DNA of 64,000 nucleotides from Chthonomonadales bacterium (GTDB taxonomy: Bacteria > Armatimonadota > Chthonomonadetes > Chthonomonadales > CAJBBX01): assembly GCA_020849275.1 (NCBI GenBank), contig JADLGO010000008.1:1-64000 (forward strand), read 5' to 3'. The number at the start of each line of letters is the position of its first letter. Position 1 is the first letter of the stretch. Shown piece by piece: positions 46,305-55,743 of this stretch. The notes beneath the pieces are model-generated. The model saw only the letters and a list, made by a program, of their open reading frames with translations, made no database searches and had not been told where the DNA came from. Made by a program: the position numbers and the translations under genes.

Positions 46305-47090
46305 ATGGCTCGCGAACCGGACCTACTCGCTACCCCCGCCCCGGCGTTCACGGCCGTGGCGCGCCACTACGACGTGGTCATGCGTGACGTGCCGTACCGC
46401 GGATGGGTGCGCTACCTGGATGCACTCCTCCGCCGCCGCGATGTCTCGCCGCGATGCGTGCTCGACCTGGCATGCGGCACCGGCAACGTCTCCGAGCTGC
46501 TGGCGCGGCGCGGTTGGGGAGTCGTTGGCGTCGACATCTCGGCCGACATGATCGCCGTGGCGCGCGCCAAGGCCGAACGACGGGGCCTGCCGATCGCCTA
46601 CCACGTGCAGGATGCCGCGGCGTTCGACCTGGGCGAGCTCCGGTTCGACCTTTGCGTCAGCCTGTTCGACAGCCTCAACTACGTCACGGACCCTGCCGCT
46701 CTCGCGGCCGCGCTGCGGCGGGCGATCGCGCACTTGCGCCCCGGCGGCCTGTTCATCTTCGACGTGAACTCAGCGTTCGCGCTCGAGAACGGCTTCTTCG
46801 ATCAGACGAACCAGGAGACCGGCGAGCGCGTCCGCTACGTCTGGCGCAGCGAGTTTGATCCTGACACGCGTCTGTGCCGTGTGCAGATGCGCTTCTTCGT
46901 TCGAAACCGCACCGGAGTAGACGAGGAGTTCCGGGAGGTTCACGTTCAACGCGCCTACCGCGAGGAGGAGCTGCGCGCGATGCTGGACGACGCTGGTTTC
47001 GTGAGCGTGGAGTCCTTCCACGCCTACACGACGCGGCCCGTGACCTCGACCTCCGACCGCATCTTCTTCGTGGCGTCGCGCCCGGACTGA
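46305..47090 (+). CDS. Class I SAM-dependent methyltransferase
   Basis: The 261-residue Rossmann-like enzyme has motif I VLDLACGTGNVSELLARRG, the acidic post-motif VGVDIS, LCVSLFDSLNYV and GGLFIFDVN. The middle and C-terminal part forms a small beta-sheet cap as in many small-molecule methyltransferases. The substrate is unknown. GGAG stands 4 bases before the ATG. It is 18 bases after feoA and 48 bases before cmk. Confidence 0.85.
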   Translation: MAREPDLLATPAPAFTAVARHYDVVMRDVPYRGWVRYLDALLRRRDVSPRCVLDLACGTGNVSELLARRGWGVVGVDISADMIAVARAKAERRGLPIAYHVQDAAAFDLGELRFDLCVSLFDSLNYVTDPAALAAALRRAIAHLRPGGLFIFDVNSAFALENGFFDQTNQETGERVRYVWRSEFDPDTRLCRVQMRFFVRNRTGVDEEFREVHVQRAYREEELRAMLDDAGFVSVESFHAYTTRPVTSTSDRIFFVASRPD

Positions 47091-47138
47091 GGCCAACACC
47101 GCTCGCTCGTTCGTGTGCGGGCACAGGAGCTTCGCAGC

Positions 47139-47816
47139 GTGCTCACAGTCGCTATCGATGGACCCGCGGGCGCGGGCAAGAGCAGCGTCGCGCGCCGGGT
47201 CGCCGACACGTTCGGCTACACATACATCGACACGGGCGCCATGTATCGGGCGATCGCCTGGAAGGGCACACAGCTCGGGCTCGCTCCCGAAGACGCCGAG
47301 GCGCTCTCGCGGGTCGCCGCCGCCACGCAAATCGCGTTCCGGCGCGCCGCGGACGGCACGCAGCGTGTCTATGCCGATGGGGCCGACGTCACGGAGGCCA
47401 TCCGAACGCCGGAGATCACTCGCCTCTCCTCGCCGGTGTCCGCCGTTCCCGGTGTGCGGAGCGCGCTGGTCCGCGCCCAGCAGGCGATGGGCCACGGCGG
47501 CGGCGTCGTGATGGAGGGGCGCGACATCGGGACCGTCGTGTTCCCGCGTGCAGACGTCAAGGTCTACCTCGACGCGTCGGAGGAGGAGCGCGCGCGCCGG
47601 CGGTGGGGGGAGATGCAGGCAAAGGGGATGGCGACCGACATGGCCGAGTTGCTGGCCCGGCAGCGCGAGCGTGATCGTCGTGACAGCACCCGTGCCGATT
47701 CGCCGCTGCGCGCCGCGCCGGACGCCGTGCGCATCGATACGAACGACATGTCCATGGAGGAGGTCGTGGAGGCCGTCGTGGGGATCTGCCGCGCTCGCCT
47801 GGGCGGCACCCGATGA
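47139..47816 (+). CDS. cmk: Cytidylate kinase
   Basis: The 225-residue CMP kinase has the P-loop AIDGPAGAGKSSVARRVAD, the YIDTGAMYRAIAW substrate segment, MEGRDIGTVVFP and a LID region RQRERDRRDSTRADSPL. It phosphorylates CMP and dCMP. The start is GTG 47139 with AGGAG 9 bases upstream, and a longer GTG start at 47115 is possible. The stop overlaps plsC (ATGA); cmk next to plsC is a common gene pair. Confidence 0.95.
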   Translation: MLTVAIDGPAGAGKSSVARRVADTFGYTYIDTGAMYRAIAWKGTQLGLAPEDAEALSRVAAATQIAFRRAADGTQRVYADGADVTEAIRTPEITRLSSPVSAVPGVRSALVRAQQAMGHGGGVVMEGRDIGTVVFPRADVKVYLDASEEERARRRWGEMQAKGMATDMAELLARQRERDRRDSTRADSPLRAAPDAVRIDTNDMSMEEVVEAVVGICRARLGGTR

Positions 47817-48484
47817 CGCCCTTCTATCGCGCGATCCGCGACCTCGCCCATCTTGGCTATCATGTGTACGGACGCGTCCGCATTGTGGGCCACGAGAACA
47901 TACCGCCCAGCGGCCCGGTGATCGTCGCCGCCAACCACGTCAGCTACCTCGACCCGCCGCTGGTCGGCTCCAGCATCCGGCGCGAGTGCGCGTTCATGGC
48001 GCGCCATGATCTCTGGAAGAGCCGCTTCCTGGGCTGGCTGATCGCGCACCTGAACGCCTTCCCGGTGCACCGCGACACGGCGGATCGGGCCGCCATTCGC
48101 AGCGCCCTGGACGCGCTGGCATCCGGCAAGGTGCTCGTTCTTTTTCCGGAGGGCACGCGGAGCGATGACGGACGCCTGCAGGCCGCCGCGCCGGGGGTCG
48201 GCATGATCGTGGCGCGCTCCGGCGCCACCGTCATTCCCACGGCAGTGATCGGGCCGGAGCAGATGCTGCCGCCCGGAGCGTCGCGCCTTAGGCGCGTGCC
48301 CCTCACCGTCGTGTTCGGCCAGCCGCTGCAGCTCGCGCCGGGCATCGACCGGCGCGAGGTCGTGGCGCGCCTGATGCGCGCGATCGCGGAGCTCCTCACG
48401 GCGAACGGCCGCCCCTCCTCCGCGCGGGAGGGCGACCCCGTGGGCGCCCCGACGACAAGAGGGCCGCGGCCCGCGGGCCAGTAG
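47813..48484 (+). CDS. plsC: 1-acyl-sn-glycerol-3-phosphate acyltransferase
   Basis: The 223-residue acyltransferase makes phosphatidate. It has motif 1 NHVSYLD, with the catalytic His and Asp (the PlsC spacing is HxxxxD), the MARHDLWKS segment, motif 3 LFPEGTRSDDG and motif 4 IPTAVIG. One N-terminal hydrophobic helix places it at the membrane. It is translationally coupled to cmk by a 4-base overlap. The last 25 residues are low in conservation. Confidence 0.9.
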   Translation: MTPFYRAIRDLAHLGYHVYGRVRIVGHENIPPSGPVIVAANHVSYLDPPLVGSSIRRECAFMARHDLWKSRFLGWLIAHLNAFPVHRDTADRAAIRSALDALASGKVLVLFPEGTRSDDGRLQAAAPGVGMIVARSGATVIPTAVIGPEQMLPPGASRLRRVPLTVVFGQPLQLAPGIDRREVVARLMRAIAELLTANGRPSSAREGDPVGAPTTRGPRPAGQ

Positions 48485-48537
48485 CCAATCGGATCGGCGT
48501 GGAGGCGTCGCCGCCGGCCACCGGGGGGAGAGCATAT

Positions 48538-49476
48538 ATGCCGGACATCGCCTGCCTGGGCATCCTGGTCGCCGACCTGCTCGGACGCCCGATCGACTCG
48601 CTGCCTCCGCGTGGCCGCCTGGGCCTCGTAGAGGAGATGACGCTCCACATCGGGGGCTGCGCCTCCAACACCGGGATCGACCTTGTGCGCCTGGGCGTGC
48701 CAACGGCAGTCCTGGGCAAGGTGGGCGGCGATGGTCTTGGCGACTTCGTGGTCGCCACGCTGGAGCGCGACGGCATCGACACGCGCGGCGTCGTGCGCGA
48801 CGGGAACGTGGGCACCTCCGCCTCCATGGTGCTCGTCGCCTCGGACGGCGAGCGCACGTTTCTGCACCACCTCGGCGGCAACGCTCGCTACACGGAGGCC
48901 GAGGTGCGCTGGGAGGTCGTGGAGGGGTGTCGCCTGCTGCACGTGGCCGGCGCGCTGGTGATGCCCGCGCTGGACGGCGGGCCGATGGCGGCGGTGCTGC
49001 GGCGCGCGCGCGAACGTGGCCTGCTCACGTCGCTCGACACGGTGTGGGACGCGACGGGTGCATGGATGCGTACGCTTGGGCCGTGCCTGCCTTACGCCGA
49101 CTACTTCCTGCCGAGCCTGTCGGAGGCGCGCGAGTTGACGGGCCGATGCGCGCCCCGCGAGGTGGCCGCCGCGCTGCGGGATGCCGGCGTCGGTACGGTC
49201 GGCCTTAAGCTCGGCACCAACGGCTGCTACGTGGCCTCGGCGGAGGGCGATCTCGCGGTCCCGGCGTTCCGCGTGGAGGCGGTCGACGGCACGGGGAGCG
49301 GCGACGCCTGGGATGCCGGGTTCCTGACGGGCGTGCTTCGCGGATGGGACATCGAGCGGGCGGCGCGGTTCGCGAACGCCGTCGGCGCCCTGTGCGTCAC
49401 GGCGATGGGCGCCACGGCGGGCGTGGTCTCGATGGAGGAGACCGAAGCATTCCTGGCGCGGGTCGGCCGAGGATAG
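48538..49476 (+). CDS. PfkB-family sugar/nucleoside kinase
   Basis: The 312-residue ribokinase-fold enzyme has the N-terminal CLGILVADLLGRP, the sugar-binding GGCASNTGIDLVRLG, the lid segment, and the catalytic motif VDGTGSGDAWDAGFL, which carries the catalytic Asp. The sugar is not predictable. GGGGGAG stands before ATG 48538, which is better than an ATG at 48499. It lies between plsC and the exonuclease gene on the same strand. Confidence 0.9.
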   Translation: MPDIACLGILVADLLGRPIDSLPPRGRLGLVEEMTLHIGGCASNTGIDLVRLGVPTAVLGKVGGDGLGDFVVATLERDGIDTRGVVRDGNVGTSASMVLVASDGERTFLHHLGGNARYTEAEVRWEVVEGCRLLHVAGALVMPALDGGPMAAVLRRARERGLLTSLDTVWDATGAWMRTLGPCLPYADYFLPSLSEARELTGRCAPREVAAALRDAGVGTVGLKLGTNGCYVASAEGDLAVPAFRVEAVDGTGSGDAWDAGFLTGVLRGWDIERAARFANAVGALCVTAMGATAGVVSMEETEAFLARVGRG

Positions 49477-49484
49477 GCGCTGCC

Positions 49485-50273
49485 ATGCTCGAGAGCACGT
49501 TCATCCACTGCCCGGGCGTAGGGCCCGCAACCGAGCGCCGGCTCTGGGCGGCGGGCGTCGCCGACTGGGCGGCTTTCCTGGCCGCCGCCCCGCCGCCCTG
49601 CCTGCGCGGCGCCGCGCGCGGTTTCGCGCCGGACATCGTGCGCGAGTCGATCGAGCGCCTGGCCGCGCGCGACCACGCGTGGTTCGCCTCCGCAGTCCCG
49701 GCTCGGGAGCACTGGCGCGCCTACCCCGCATTCGCCGATCGCGCGGCGTTCCTCGACATCGAGACGACCGGCGGCGGCGAGTACGACGCCGTCACAGTCA
49801 TCGGAGTGCACGACGGTAGGCAACTGCATCAGTTCGTGCGCAACGAGAACCTTCGCGACTTCCCGGACTTCGTCCGGGAGAAGGCGCTCCTCATCACGTT
49901 CTTCGGCACCGGCTTCGACCTCCCGTTCCTGCGCCGCGAGTTGCGCATGGACTTCCCCCAGCTTCACATCGACCTGTGCCACGTGCTGCGGCGGCTAGGG
50001 CTGTCTGGCGGACTGAAGCGTATCGAGGCAGCACTGGGCGTCGCGCGCTCTCCGGAGACATGCGGACTGGACGGGTGGGACGCCGTTCGGCTCTGGTGGA
50101 GGTGGCACAACGCGGACGATGGCCGTGCGCGCGACACGCTGCTCAGCTACAACGCCGAGGACGTCACGAACATGCGTGCGCTCATCGAGTGGGCCTACCC
50201 GCGCATGGTTGCGGCGGCGCACGGCGAGGACGAGGCGGGTCAGTCGTCGACGCCCGACGCCGCGCCCACGTAG
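49485..50273 (+). CDS. DEDD-type RNase H-like exonuclease (YprB-like)
   Basis: The 262-residue protein begins with a short helix-hairpin-helix-like segment (CPGVGPATERRLWAAG) and then the ribonuclease H-like exonuclease core. FLDIETTGG supplies the first Asp-Glu pair, a middle Asp is in GTGFDLPFLRREL, and YNAEDVTNM supplies the last Asp. These are the metal ligands of 3'-5' exonucleases. The family is annotated in many bacteria without a firm role. It is 8 bases after the kinase gene; its 3' end overlaps the convergent flavoprotein gene by 34 bases. Confidence 0.85.
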   Translation: MLESTFIHCPGVGPATERRLWAAGVADWAAFLAAAPPPCLRGAARGFAPDIVRESIERLAARDHAWFASAVPAREHWRAYPAFADRAAFLDIETTGGGEYDAVTVIGVHDGRQLHQFVRNENLRDFPDFVREKALLITFFGTGFDLPFLRRELRMDFPQLHIDLCHVLRRLGLSGGLKRIEAALGVARSPETCGLDGWDAVRLWWRWHNADDGRARDTLLSYNAEDVTNMRALIEWAYPRMVAAAHGEDEAGQSSTPDAAPT

Positions 50274-51631
50274 GTTGGGGGCGCGAGCGCGGCGGCCTCC
50301 ACCGCCTCGGGAAACGACGGGTAGGCGTGCATCGTGCCGCCGATGGCGGACACCGGCAGGCCATGCTGCATCGCCAGCGCCACCTCGGCGATGATGCTCG
50401 ACGCCTCGTGTCCGAGCAGGTGCGCGCCCAGGATCGTCCCGCTGCGCGCATCGCTCACGAGCTTCACCAGTCCGCGCGGCTCCCCGTGCAGGATGGCCCG
50501 GTCCAGGTCCGCGAACGAGAAGGCGTGCACCGCTACCTCGTGCCCGGCGCGCAGGGCCTCGCCCTGCGTGAGCCCCACGCTCGCCACCTCCGGGTCCACG
50601 TACGTCGCGCGCGGCACCACCCGCGTATCGTGTCGCTGCGGGCTCCCGCCGAGTGCGTTCTGTGCCGCGATGCCGCCCTCGAAGCTGGCGACGTGCGTGA
50701 ACAGGAAGCCCCCCGTCACGTCGCCCGCCGCCCAGATGTGCTCACACGAGGTTCGCAGGAACGGATCGACGGAGATCGCCGCGCGGGTGTGGTCGACGCA
50801 CGAGGCGGCGATCTCCATGCCTTTGAGGTCGGCGGTGCGACCGGCCGCCACCAGGATCTCGTCGGCCTCCACGGACGCCTCGCGCCCGTCGCCCTCCAGC
50901 CACAGCCGCTTCGGTCTCCCGCCCTGGACGCGCACCGCCGACCGGCCCGTGATCAGCCTCACGCCCTCCTCGCGGAGATACCCCGCCAGAAGCTCGGAGA
51001 CCTGGGCGTCCTCGTTCGGCAGAACGCGCGGCATGCGCTCCACGACGGTCACCTCGGCCCCGAAGCGCCGAAACACCTGCCCGAACTCCAACCCGATCGG
51101 GCCGGCCCCAAGAATTGCGAGGCGCCTCGGCAGCTCGCGGAGCGCGACGGCCTCGCGGTTCGTGAGGAAGCCGGCCTCGCGCAGACCAGGGATGGGCGGC
51201 ACGGCGGGCATCGTCCCGCCAGCAATCAAGATGCGCTCGCCGCGGACGTGCCCGGCGCCCACGGACAGCGTGTGCGGGTCCTCGAAGCGCGCCTCGTCGG
51301 GGTAGTAGCGAACGCCGAGGCGTCCGAGCCCGGCGTCGCCCGCCTCGCCGCCCACGCGCGCGACGGCGCGATCCTTGTAGTCCATCGCCGCGCCGAAGTC
51401 TCCGCGCTCGATGCGCAGCTCGACGCCGAACTCGCCGGCGCGCCGCGCCATCGCCCACACCTGGGCCGCCCGGATCATGGCCTTCGTTGGGACGCACCCC
51501 GCCCAGAAACACTCGCCGCCGAGCTCCTTGCGCTCGGCGAGCCCGACGCGCGCGCCCATGCGGGCTGCCGTGCGCGCCGCGCGCAGGCCCGCCGAGCCGC
51601 CGCCAATCACGAACAGATCGAACGCGTCCAT
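50240..51631 (-). CDS. Pyridine nucleotide-disulfide oxidoreductase (dihydrolipoamide dehydrogenase/mercuric reductase-like)
   Basis: The 463-residue flavoprotein has the FAD loop VIGGGSAGLRAARTAARMG, the redox disulfide ECFWAGCVPTK, the NAD(P)H loop AILGAGPIGLEFGQVF, the second FAD motif IWAAGDVTGG and the C-terminal dimerisation domain ending in the catalytic His-Glu region HAYPSFPE. The four residues between the redox Cys are FWAG instead of the usual L/N-x-V/I-G, which may change the partner. No lipoyl-enzyme genes are nearby to indicate pyruvate dehydrogenase. It is 30 bases downstream of the GxGYxYP gene. Confidence 0.85.
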   Translation of the reverse strand: MDAFDLFVIGGGSAGLRAARTAARMGARVGLAERKELGGECFWAGCVPTKAMIRAAQVWAMARRAGEFGVELRIERGDFGAAMDYKDRAVARVGGEAGDAGLGRLGVRYYPDEARFEDPHTLSVGAGHVRGERILIAGGTMPAVPPIPGLREAGFLTNREAVALRELPRRLAILGAGPIGLEFGQVFRRFGAEVTVVERMPRVLPNEDAQVSELLAGYLREEGVRLITGRSAVRVQGGRPKRLWLEGDGREASVEADEILVAAGRTADLKGMEIAASCVDHTRAAISVDPFLRTSCEHIWAAGDVTGGFLFTHVASFEGGIAAQNALGGSPQRHDTRVVPRATYVDPEVASVGLTQGEALRAGHEVAVHAFSFADLDRAILHGEPRGLVKLVSDARSGTILGAHLLGHEASSIIAEVALAMQHGLPVSAIGGTMHAYPSFPEAVEAAALAPPTYVGAASGVDD

Positions 51632-51661
51632 TGCTGCCCCATCGGCACCTGGCTGCCTGGC

Positions 51662-53353
51662 TCAGCCCTTCTCCGGCCGTGCGTGCGCCCGCGCGTAGAG
51701 CCGGGCGAACTCCGCCAGCGTGACCGGCACGAACTCCTCCCCCAGCCGCCGCACGACCTCAACGTACTCGGTCGGGTCGTAGGCCCAGCTCAGCACCATC
51801 GCGTGCATGAAGCCCGGTCGCTCGCGCGGCGCGTGTGCCTTTATGTCGTCCACGAGCCACGCGATGTTCTGCTCCCTGGTCTTTCCGGCGTAGTCGACGT
51901 CCCAGCGGGTCATGCAGTGGCTCACGAGCACGGGCCGTCGGCCCACGTAGTAGTTCGCGTGGTCCGGATCGACACCCTCGTCGCGCCCCATGCCGAGTAC
52001 AATGGAGCGCAACTCGGGGATTCCGTTGGCGAAACGCTCGGTGATCGCGTCGTTGCGCCCGCGATCGAAGGGGAGCCAGGCGTCGGTGTAGAGTTGCAGC
52101 TCCGTCAGACCCATGCGGCGCATGAAGCCGCGCGTCTGGGCCATGTAGCCGCGCCAGGCCGCCTCGGGGTCGCGGACCTTGCTGAACAGGTGACGATAGG
52201 GATGATTGTAGCCGGCGCCCGAGAGTGCCACGTAGAAGTAGTCGTTGGGGGTCGCCTGGTCGTAGAAGTACTCGATGATGGGCGGGGCCATCTCCAGGAT
52301 AGCCGGCCCGACGTTCCAGTTGAACGGCAGCTTGCCGCGTGCCGGGTCCTGCCACTCGCGCCACTGGATGTTCTGCAGATAGAGCGGGGCGTCGCCGGAC
52401 TCGGTGAACTCGAAACAGACATAGACGCGGTCGCGCCGCAGCTCGGGCGGCTTGCGCTCCGCCAGGGTGGCCGTGTAGCGCCGAACCGCTGCCGGCCAGT
52501 CCACCCGGATCCCGCTGAGGAGCGAGAGGTTGCCGCACGTGGAGCTGACAACCGTGTACTGACCGGTCTCGCCGGCCATCCCGACGCCCGTGTACTCGTT
52601 GATCCCGTGGTCCTGCCCCGAGAACCAGAACCCGATGACGGGGATGTTCGCGGGCGCCGCTTCCAGGATGCGCTCGACCACGATGCGCTCGTCGAGTTGC
52701 CTCGCCGCCTTCCCGTCGCTCCTCTCCTGGCCGGTGATCCAGAACGTGAAGACGCGGTGCTGAGTGATGTAGTCGTACAGCGAGCGCTCGTCGGCCCGCG
52801 GGTTCATCGTCGCGAGCATCGCGCGGCTCGACCGTGGCCACAGATGGCTGTAGGCCCAGGTGATCGCCGCCGCGTTGCTGCTCCAGCGTCCGCGCAGGTC
52901 CTCGACGGGGCGCTCACCGGCCAGCGCCGCCGCGTCGTCCGGCGAAGCGGCCAGGCCGTCCTCGAGCGCCCCGAGCATGATCGCCGCGTTCATGCTCCCG
53001 GTGAGCTCGGGGTCGTACACGAATACCTTGCGGTAACGCTCGCCGTACCGCTCGAAGAAGGCCGGTAGCGTTAGATTGCGCGTCCGACCCAGATATCCCT
53101 TCGCCTTGAGGTGCTCCAGCCAGAACTGATCGCTGTCGCCGGGGTGCAGCATGTACACGCTCGCGCGGGGCCCGCGGTTCGCCAACCCCTGCAGCATCGC
53201 GCCGGCAAGCCGCATCGACGGGGTGGCCTTCCGAGCGTCCACGACGTCGACGATGTCCGCCGGCGGCGCGCCCGGGGGGAATACCGTGTTCGCCGCCCCG
53301 GCGGCCGCGCAGACCGCCGCGAGTAAGCATGCCGTCAGCAGCCAGCTCACCAT
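51662..53353 (-). CDS. Secreted GxGYxYP-like putative glycoside hydrolase
   Basis: The 563-residue protein has a signal peptide (WLLTACLLAAVCAAAGA) and two parts: an N-terminal region (LQGLANRGPRASVYML, FWLEHLKAKGYL) and a C-terminal region carrying SGAGYNHPY, close to the motif that gives the GxGYxYP family its name. The family has no proven activity and is placed among putative glycoside hydrolases by structure prediction. GAGG precedes the ATG at 53353; a longer frame to 53701 is Arg-rich and discounted. It is the last member of the regulator-pseudopilin-membrane protein run. Confidence 0.68.
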   Translation of the reverse strand: MVSWLLTACLLAAVCAAAGAANTVFPPGAPPADIVDVVDARKATPSMRLAGAMLQGLANRGPRASVYMLHPGDSDQFWLEHLKAKGYLGRTRNLTLPAFFERYGERYRKVFVYDPELTGSMNAAIMLGALEDGLAASPDDAAALAGERPVEDLRGRWSSNAAAITWAYSHLWPRSSRAMLATMNPRADERSLYDYITQHRVFTFWITGQERSDGKAARQLDERIVVERILEAAPANIPVIGFWFSGQDHGINEYTGVGMAGETGQYTVVSSTCGNLSLLSGIRVDWPAAVRRYTATLAERKPPELRRDRVYVCFEFTESGDAPLYLQNIQWREWQDPARGKLPFNWNVGPAILEMAPPIIEYFYDQATPNDYFYVALSGAGYNHPYRHLFSKVRDPEAAWRGYMAQTRGFMRRMGLTELQLYTDAWLPFDRGRNDAITERFANGIPELRSIVLGMGRDEGVDPDHANYYVGRRPVLVSHCMTRWDVDYAGKTREQNIAWLVDDIKAHAPRERPGFMHAMVLSWAYDPTEYVEVVRRLGEEFVPVTLAEFARLYARAHARPEKG

Positions 53354-53406
53354 CTTGCGAGTCCTCGGGTGCCGGCGCGGCGCGCGCCAACGCGGCCCGG
53401 GGCCGC

Positions 53407-53679
53407 TCAATGGCCCGGCGTGCCCGGCGAAGCGGCGTCTCCACGCTTTACCGCCCCGGCCGCGCCCGGCGGGGCCGCCTGACGGCCATACATCGACTTG
53501 TACATCTGCTCGTATTTCTCCATCGGAACGGGCTTCGGCTGCATGGCCTGATAGCGCCAGACCCATGCCACCGACGCGCCAACCGCGAGGACGAGCAGCA
53601 CCGCAACGAGGATCTGCCGGGGATCCGTCGGGAGCCAGCCGCCGACATCCCGGCCCGCCTTGCTCGTTCGTCTTGACAT
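53407..53679 (-). CDS. Small single-helix membrane protein
   Basis: The 90-residue protein has an N-terminal polar stretch of 20 residues, one transmembrane helix (about 23-41, ILVAVLLVLAVGASVAWVW) and a Pro/Gly-rich tail with PVPMEKYEQMYKSMYG. GGGAG stands 6 bases before the ATG. I do not recognise the family. It lies between the pseudopilin and the GxGYxYP gene on the same strand, with 53-bp and 74-bp gaps, and probably belongs to that transcript. Confidence 0.65.
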   Translation of the reverse strand: MSRRTSKAGRDVGGWLPTDPRQILVAVLLVLAVGASVAWVWRYQAMQPKPVPMEKYEQMYKSMYGRQAAPPGAAGAVKRGDAASPGTPGH

Positions 53680-53753
53680 CGATCTCTCCCGTGCCGGTCA
53701 CGAGGCGTAGAGGGCAGGGCGCGCCGCAGGTGCCGCGCCCTGCCGAGCGGCGC

Positions 53754-54509
53754 CTATCGGTACTCGTACATGGCGTTGTTGCGCGCCGTCAGGTGCGCGT
53801 CATGCCCGTAGACGTTGTGCGTCCACATGCAATCCTCGGGCAGATCCTTGACGGTGGCCACGGCCTTCATCGCCTTCGCGTGCCCGTCCCACATGCCCCA
53901 GTTCCCCATGCCGGTGTGCCAGAAGCCCATCCAGGGGTAGTCCCAGCTCAGGAACTGCGAGTTCACGGGAGGGCCGCTCCAGCGTGTCTCGCCGACCATG
54001 ATCAACTGCGCCGGCCGCTCGAAGGCGGCCATCGCGTAGCTGTGCACCCCGAAGTCGCCGTAGCACCCCCAGAACGTGTCCTCAGGGATGCCGTAGTTGG
54101 CCTTCGGATCGTCGTCGACCTCCTTGAGAGCGTCGTTCCACGTGGGCGGCATACTGGGACAGACCCAGATGTTGCCGCCGCTCGCCTGCAGGTTCGACTT
54201 GCCGACGTAGGGCATCACCGCGAACCGCCACGTCCAGACCACGCCGCTGTTGGGACGGGGCGGGGGGGGCCACACACAGCCGGTACCGCCGCCCATGCGC
54301 TCGCCGCACATTGTCTCGTCGTAGTCCTGCACGTACATGAGGACGCCGAGCGAGACCTGTTTTACGTTGCTGAGGCAGGAGGTCGCCCGGGCCTTCTCGC
54401 GGGCCTGGGCGAACACAGGGAAGAGGATCGCCGCAAGGATGGCGATGATGGCGATCACGACTAGCAACTCGATGAGGGTGAATGCTCCGTTCCGATCCCG
54501 TGCTGGCAT
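53754..54509 (-). CDS. DUF1559-type pseudopilin with H-x9-DG motif
   Basis: The 251-residue protein has a short basic leader, the type III prepilin region [37 protein letters not shown] and, later, the [12 protein letters not shown] sequence (His-x9-Asp-Gly). This architecture is expanded in Planctomycetota and Armatimonadota, where it is thought to be exported as pilin-like surface proteins. The residue before the Phe is Ala rather than Gly, an unusual processing site. It follows the regulator gene by 73 bases. Confidence 0.88.
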   Translation of the reverse strand: MPARDRNGAFTLIELLVVIAIIAILAAILFPVFAQAREKARATSCLSNVKQVSLGVLMYVQDYDETMCGERMGGGTGCVWPPPPRPNSGVVWTWRFAVMPYVGKSNLQASGGNIWVCPSMPPTWNDALKEVDDDPKANYGIPEDTFWGCYGDFGVHSYAMAAFERPAQLIMVGETRWSGPPVNSQFLSWDYPWMGFWHTGMGNWGMWDGHAKAMKAVATVKDLPEDCMWTHNVYGHDAHLTARNNAMYEYR

Positions 54510-54582
54510 CTGCTTTCCTCCCGAAGGCGTGGGCCAGAGGCCCGGGTTGCCGTGTCCCGTCGCGGTACGTCGGCGACCAGGT

Positions 54583-55680
54583 CTAGTGCGTGGTTCCAGG
54601 ACGGTCAGTCTGCGGGGCGCCGGCCGGGTAGAACCTGGCCGGCACGCGTACGATGCGGCAGGGTTGGTCGGGTGCGCAGAGGCGTTCCAGAAGCACCTCG
54701 GCCGCCATGTGGCCGATGTGCCGCGTCTGCTGCACGATGCGATGGACGCCGGATTCGTGGCGCCCTATGAGCACGAACGCGTCGTTGAAGCTGACGATCT
54801 CAAGGTCGCCAGGGGTGGCAACGCCGAGGTCGTCGCAGGCGTCGAGGAGAGGGCCCAGCAGGAAGTCGTTCATGCAGAACGCCGCGCCGGGCGGATCGCA
54901 GGAGTGGAGCATCGCGGCGAGAGCGTCCGCCACGAGCTGCCGGATCAGGGAGCGGTCCGCGATGGCTGACAACGGGTAACGGCGGACCAGGTGGGACGGG
55001 TCGTCCTGGCCGGCCTCGCGGCAGGCCTGGAGGTAGGCATCGTAGCGCTCGCGCGCGGCGAGGATGTGAAGGTTGTCCGCCGTGAAATGCGCGATGGGGC
55101 CGCGCCCTCGCGTGATCACATAGCGGAGCGCATCGAGCGTGCAGCCGTAGTTGTCCGTGACCACCGCGTCTACGTCGAGCCCGTCAGGGCAGCGGTCGAC
55201 GCAAACGAGGGCGATTCCGGCATCGACGGCGCGTCGTAGCGCCGCGGTGTTCTCCGGGGCGCAGGTGGGGACGATTATCAGGCCGTCGACCTCGCGCGCG
55301 AGACGCTGGATGGTGCGCGCCTCGCACCGCGGATCGTTGCGGCTGTCGCACAGCAGGAGGGGGAGCTCCTCCGGCACGGCGGAGCGGACGCCGCGGACGT
55401 AGCCGCCCTCGAGAGGGTTGCCGTCGTTGTGGTAGACGATGGCGAGCCGGCGCGCCCGCCGCGCGTCGGGACTCGCCACGACGGTACCGTGCCCACGTTG
55501 CCGCTGCACCCAACCGGCCCGCTGGAGCTCCACGAGCGCACGGTGCACCGTCATACGCGACACCCGCCACGCAAGGGCGAGCTCACGCTCGGAGGCCACC
55601 CGGTCGCCCGGACGCAGGCGGCCAGCGCAGATGTCGGTGCGAATGGCCGCGCCTATGTGCTCCCACTTGTGTACCATCAT
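54583..55680 (-). CDS. GntR/LacI hybrid transcriptional regulator
   Basis: The 365-residue protein has an N-terminal GntR winged helix (about 5-75: [33 protein letters not shown], then the wing RQRGHGTVV) fused to a LacI-type periplasmic-binding-like effector domain (about 85-345, with [17 protein letters not shown] and IVSFNDAF). Such regulators usually answer to sugars, as in AraR of Bacillus. It stands between a putative glycosidase upstream and a pseudopilin-GxGYxYP run downstream. ATG 55680 or 55677 follows TAGGG. Its promoter carries an inverted repeat that could be its own operator. Confidence 0.87.
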   Translation of the reverse strand: MMVHKWEHIGAAIRTDICAGRLRPGDRVASERELALAWRVSRMTVHRALVELQRAGWVQRQRGHGTVVASPDARRARRLAIVYHNDGNPLEGGYVRGVRSAVPEELPLLLCDSRNDPRCEARTIQRLAREVDGLIIVPTCAPENTAALRRAVDAGIALVCVDRCPDGLDVDAVVTDNYGCTLDALRYVITRGRGPIAHFTADNLHILAARERYDAYLQACREAGQDDPSHLVRRYPLSAIADRSLIRQLVADALAAMLHSCDPPGAAFCMNDFLLGPLLDACDDLGVATPGDLEIVSFNDAFVLIGRHESGVHRIVQQTRHIGHMAAEVLLERLCAPDQPCRIVRVPARFYPAGAPQTDRPGTTH

Positions 55681-55700
55681 CAGGATTGCCCTAGTCCAAT

Positions 55701-55713
55701 TGCGCCACTGGCA
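55701..55713. promoter_or_regulatory. Candidate operator over the regulator's transcription start
   Basis: TGCGCCACTGGCA is an imperfect 13-base inverted repeat with a central base, placed directly after the -10 box on the minus strand. A GntR/LacI protein acting on its own gene is the likely binder. Confidence 0.4.
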
Positions 55714-55714
55714 C

Positions 55715-55743
55715 ATTGTATAGACCGGGACAGACGTTGTCAA
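55715..55743 (-). promoter_or_regulatory. Near-consensus promoter of the GntR/LacI regulator gene
   Basis: On the minus strand a perfect -35 TTGACA (55738-55743), a 17-base spacer and -10 TACAAT (55715-55720) lie 35 bases before the start codon. Confidence 0.75.

Noticed and set aside
49976-53068. A 1030-residue open frame on the plus strand
   Set aside because: It runs antisense to the exonuclease end, the disulfide reductase and the GxGYxYP gene, all of which have clear motifs. Its product is rich in Arg, His and Ala without recognisable domains, as expected for a shadow frame in GC-rich DNA.
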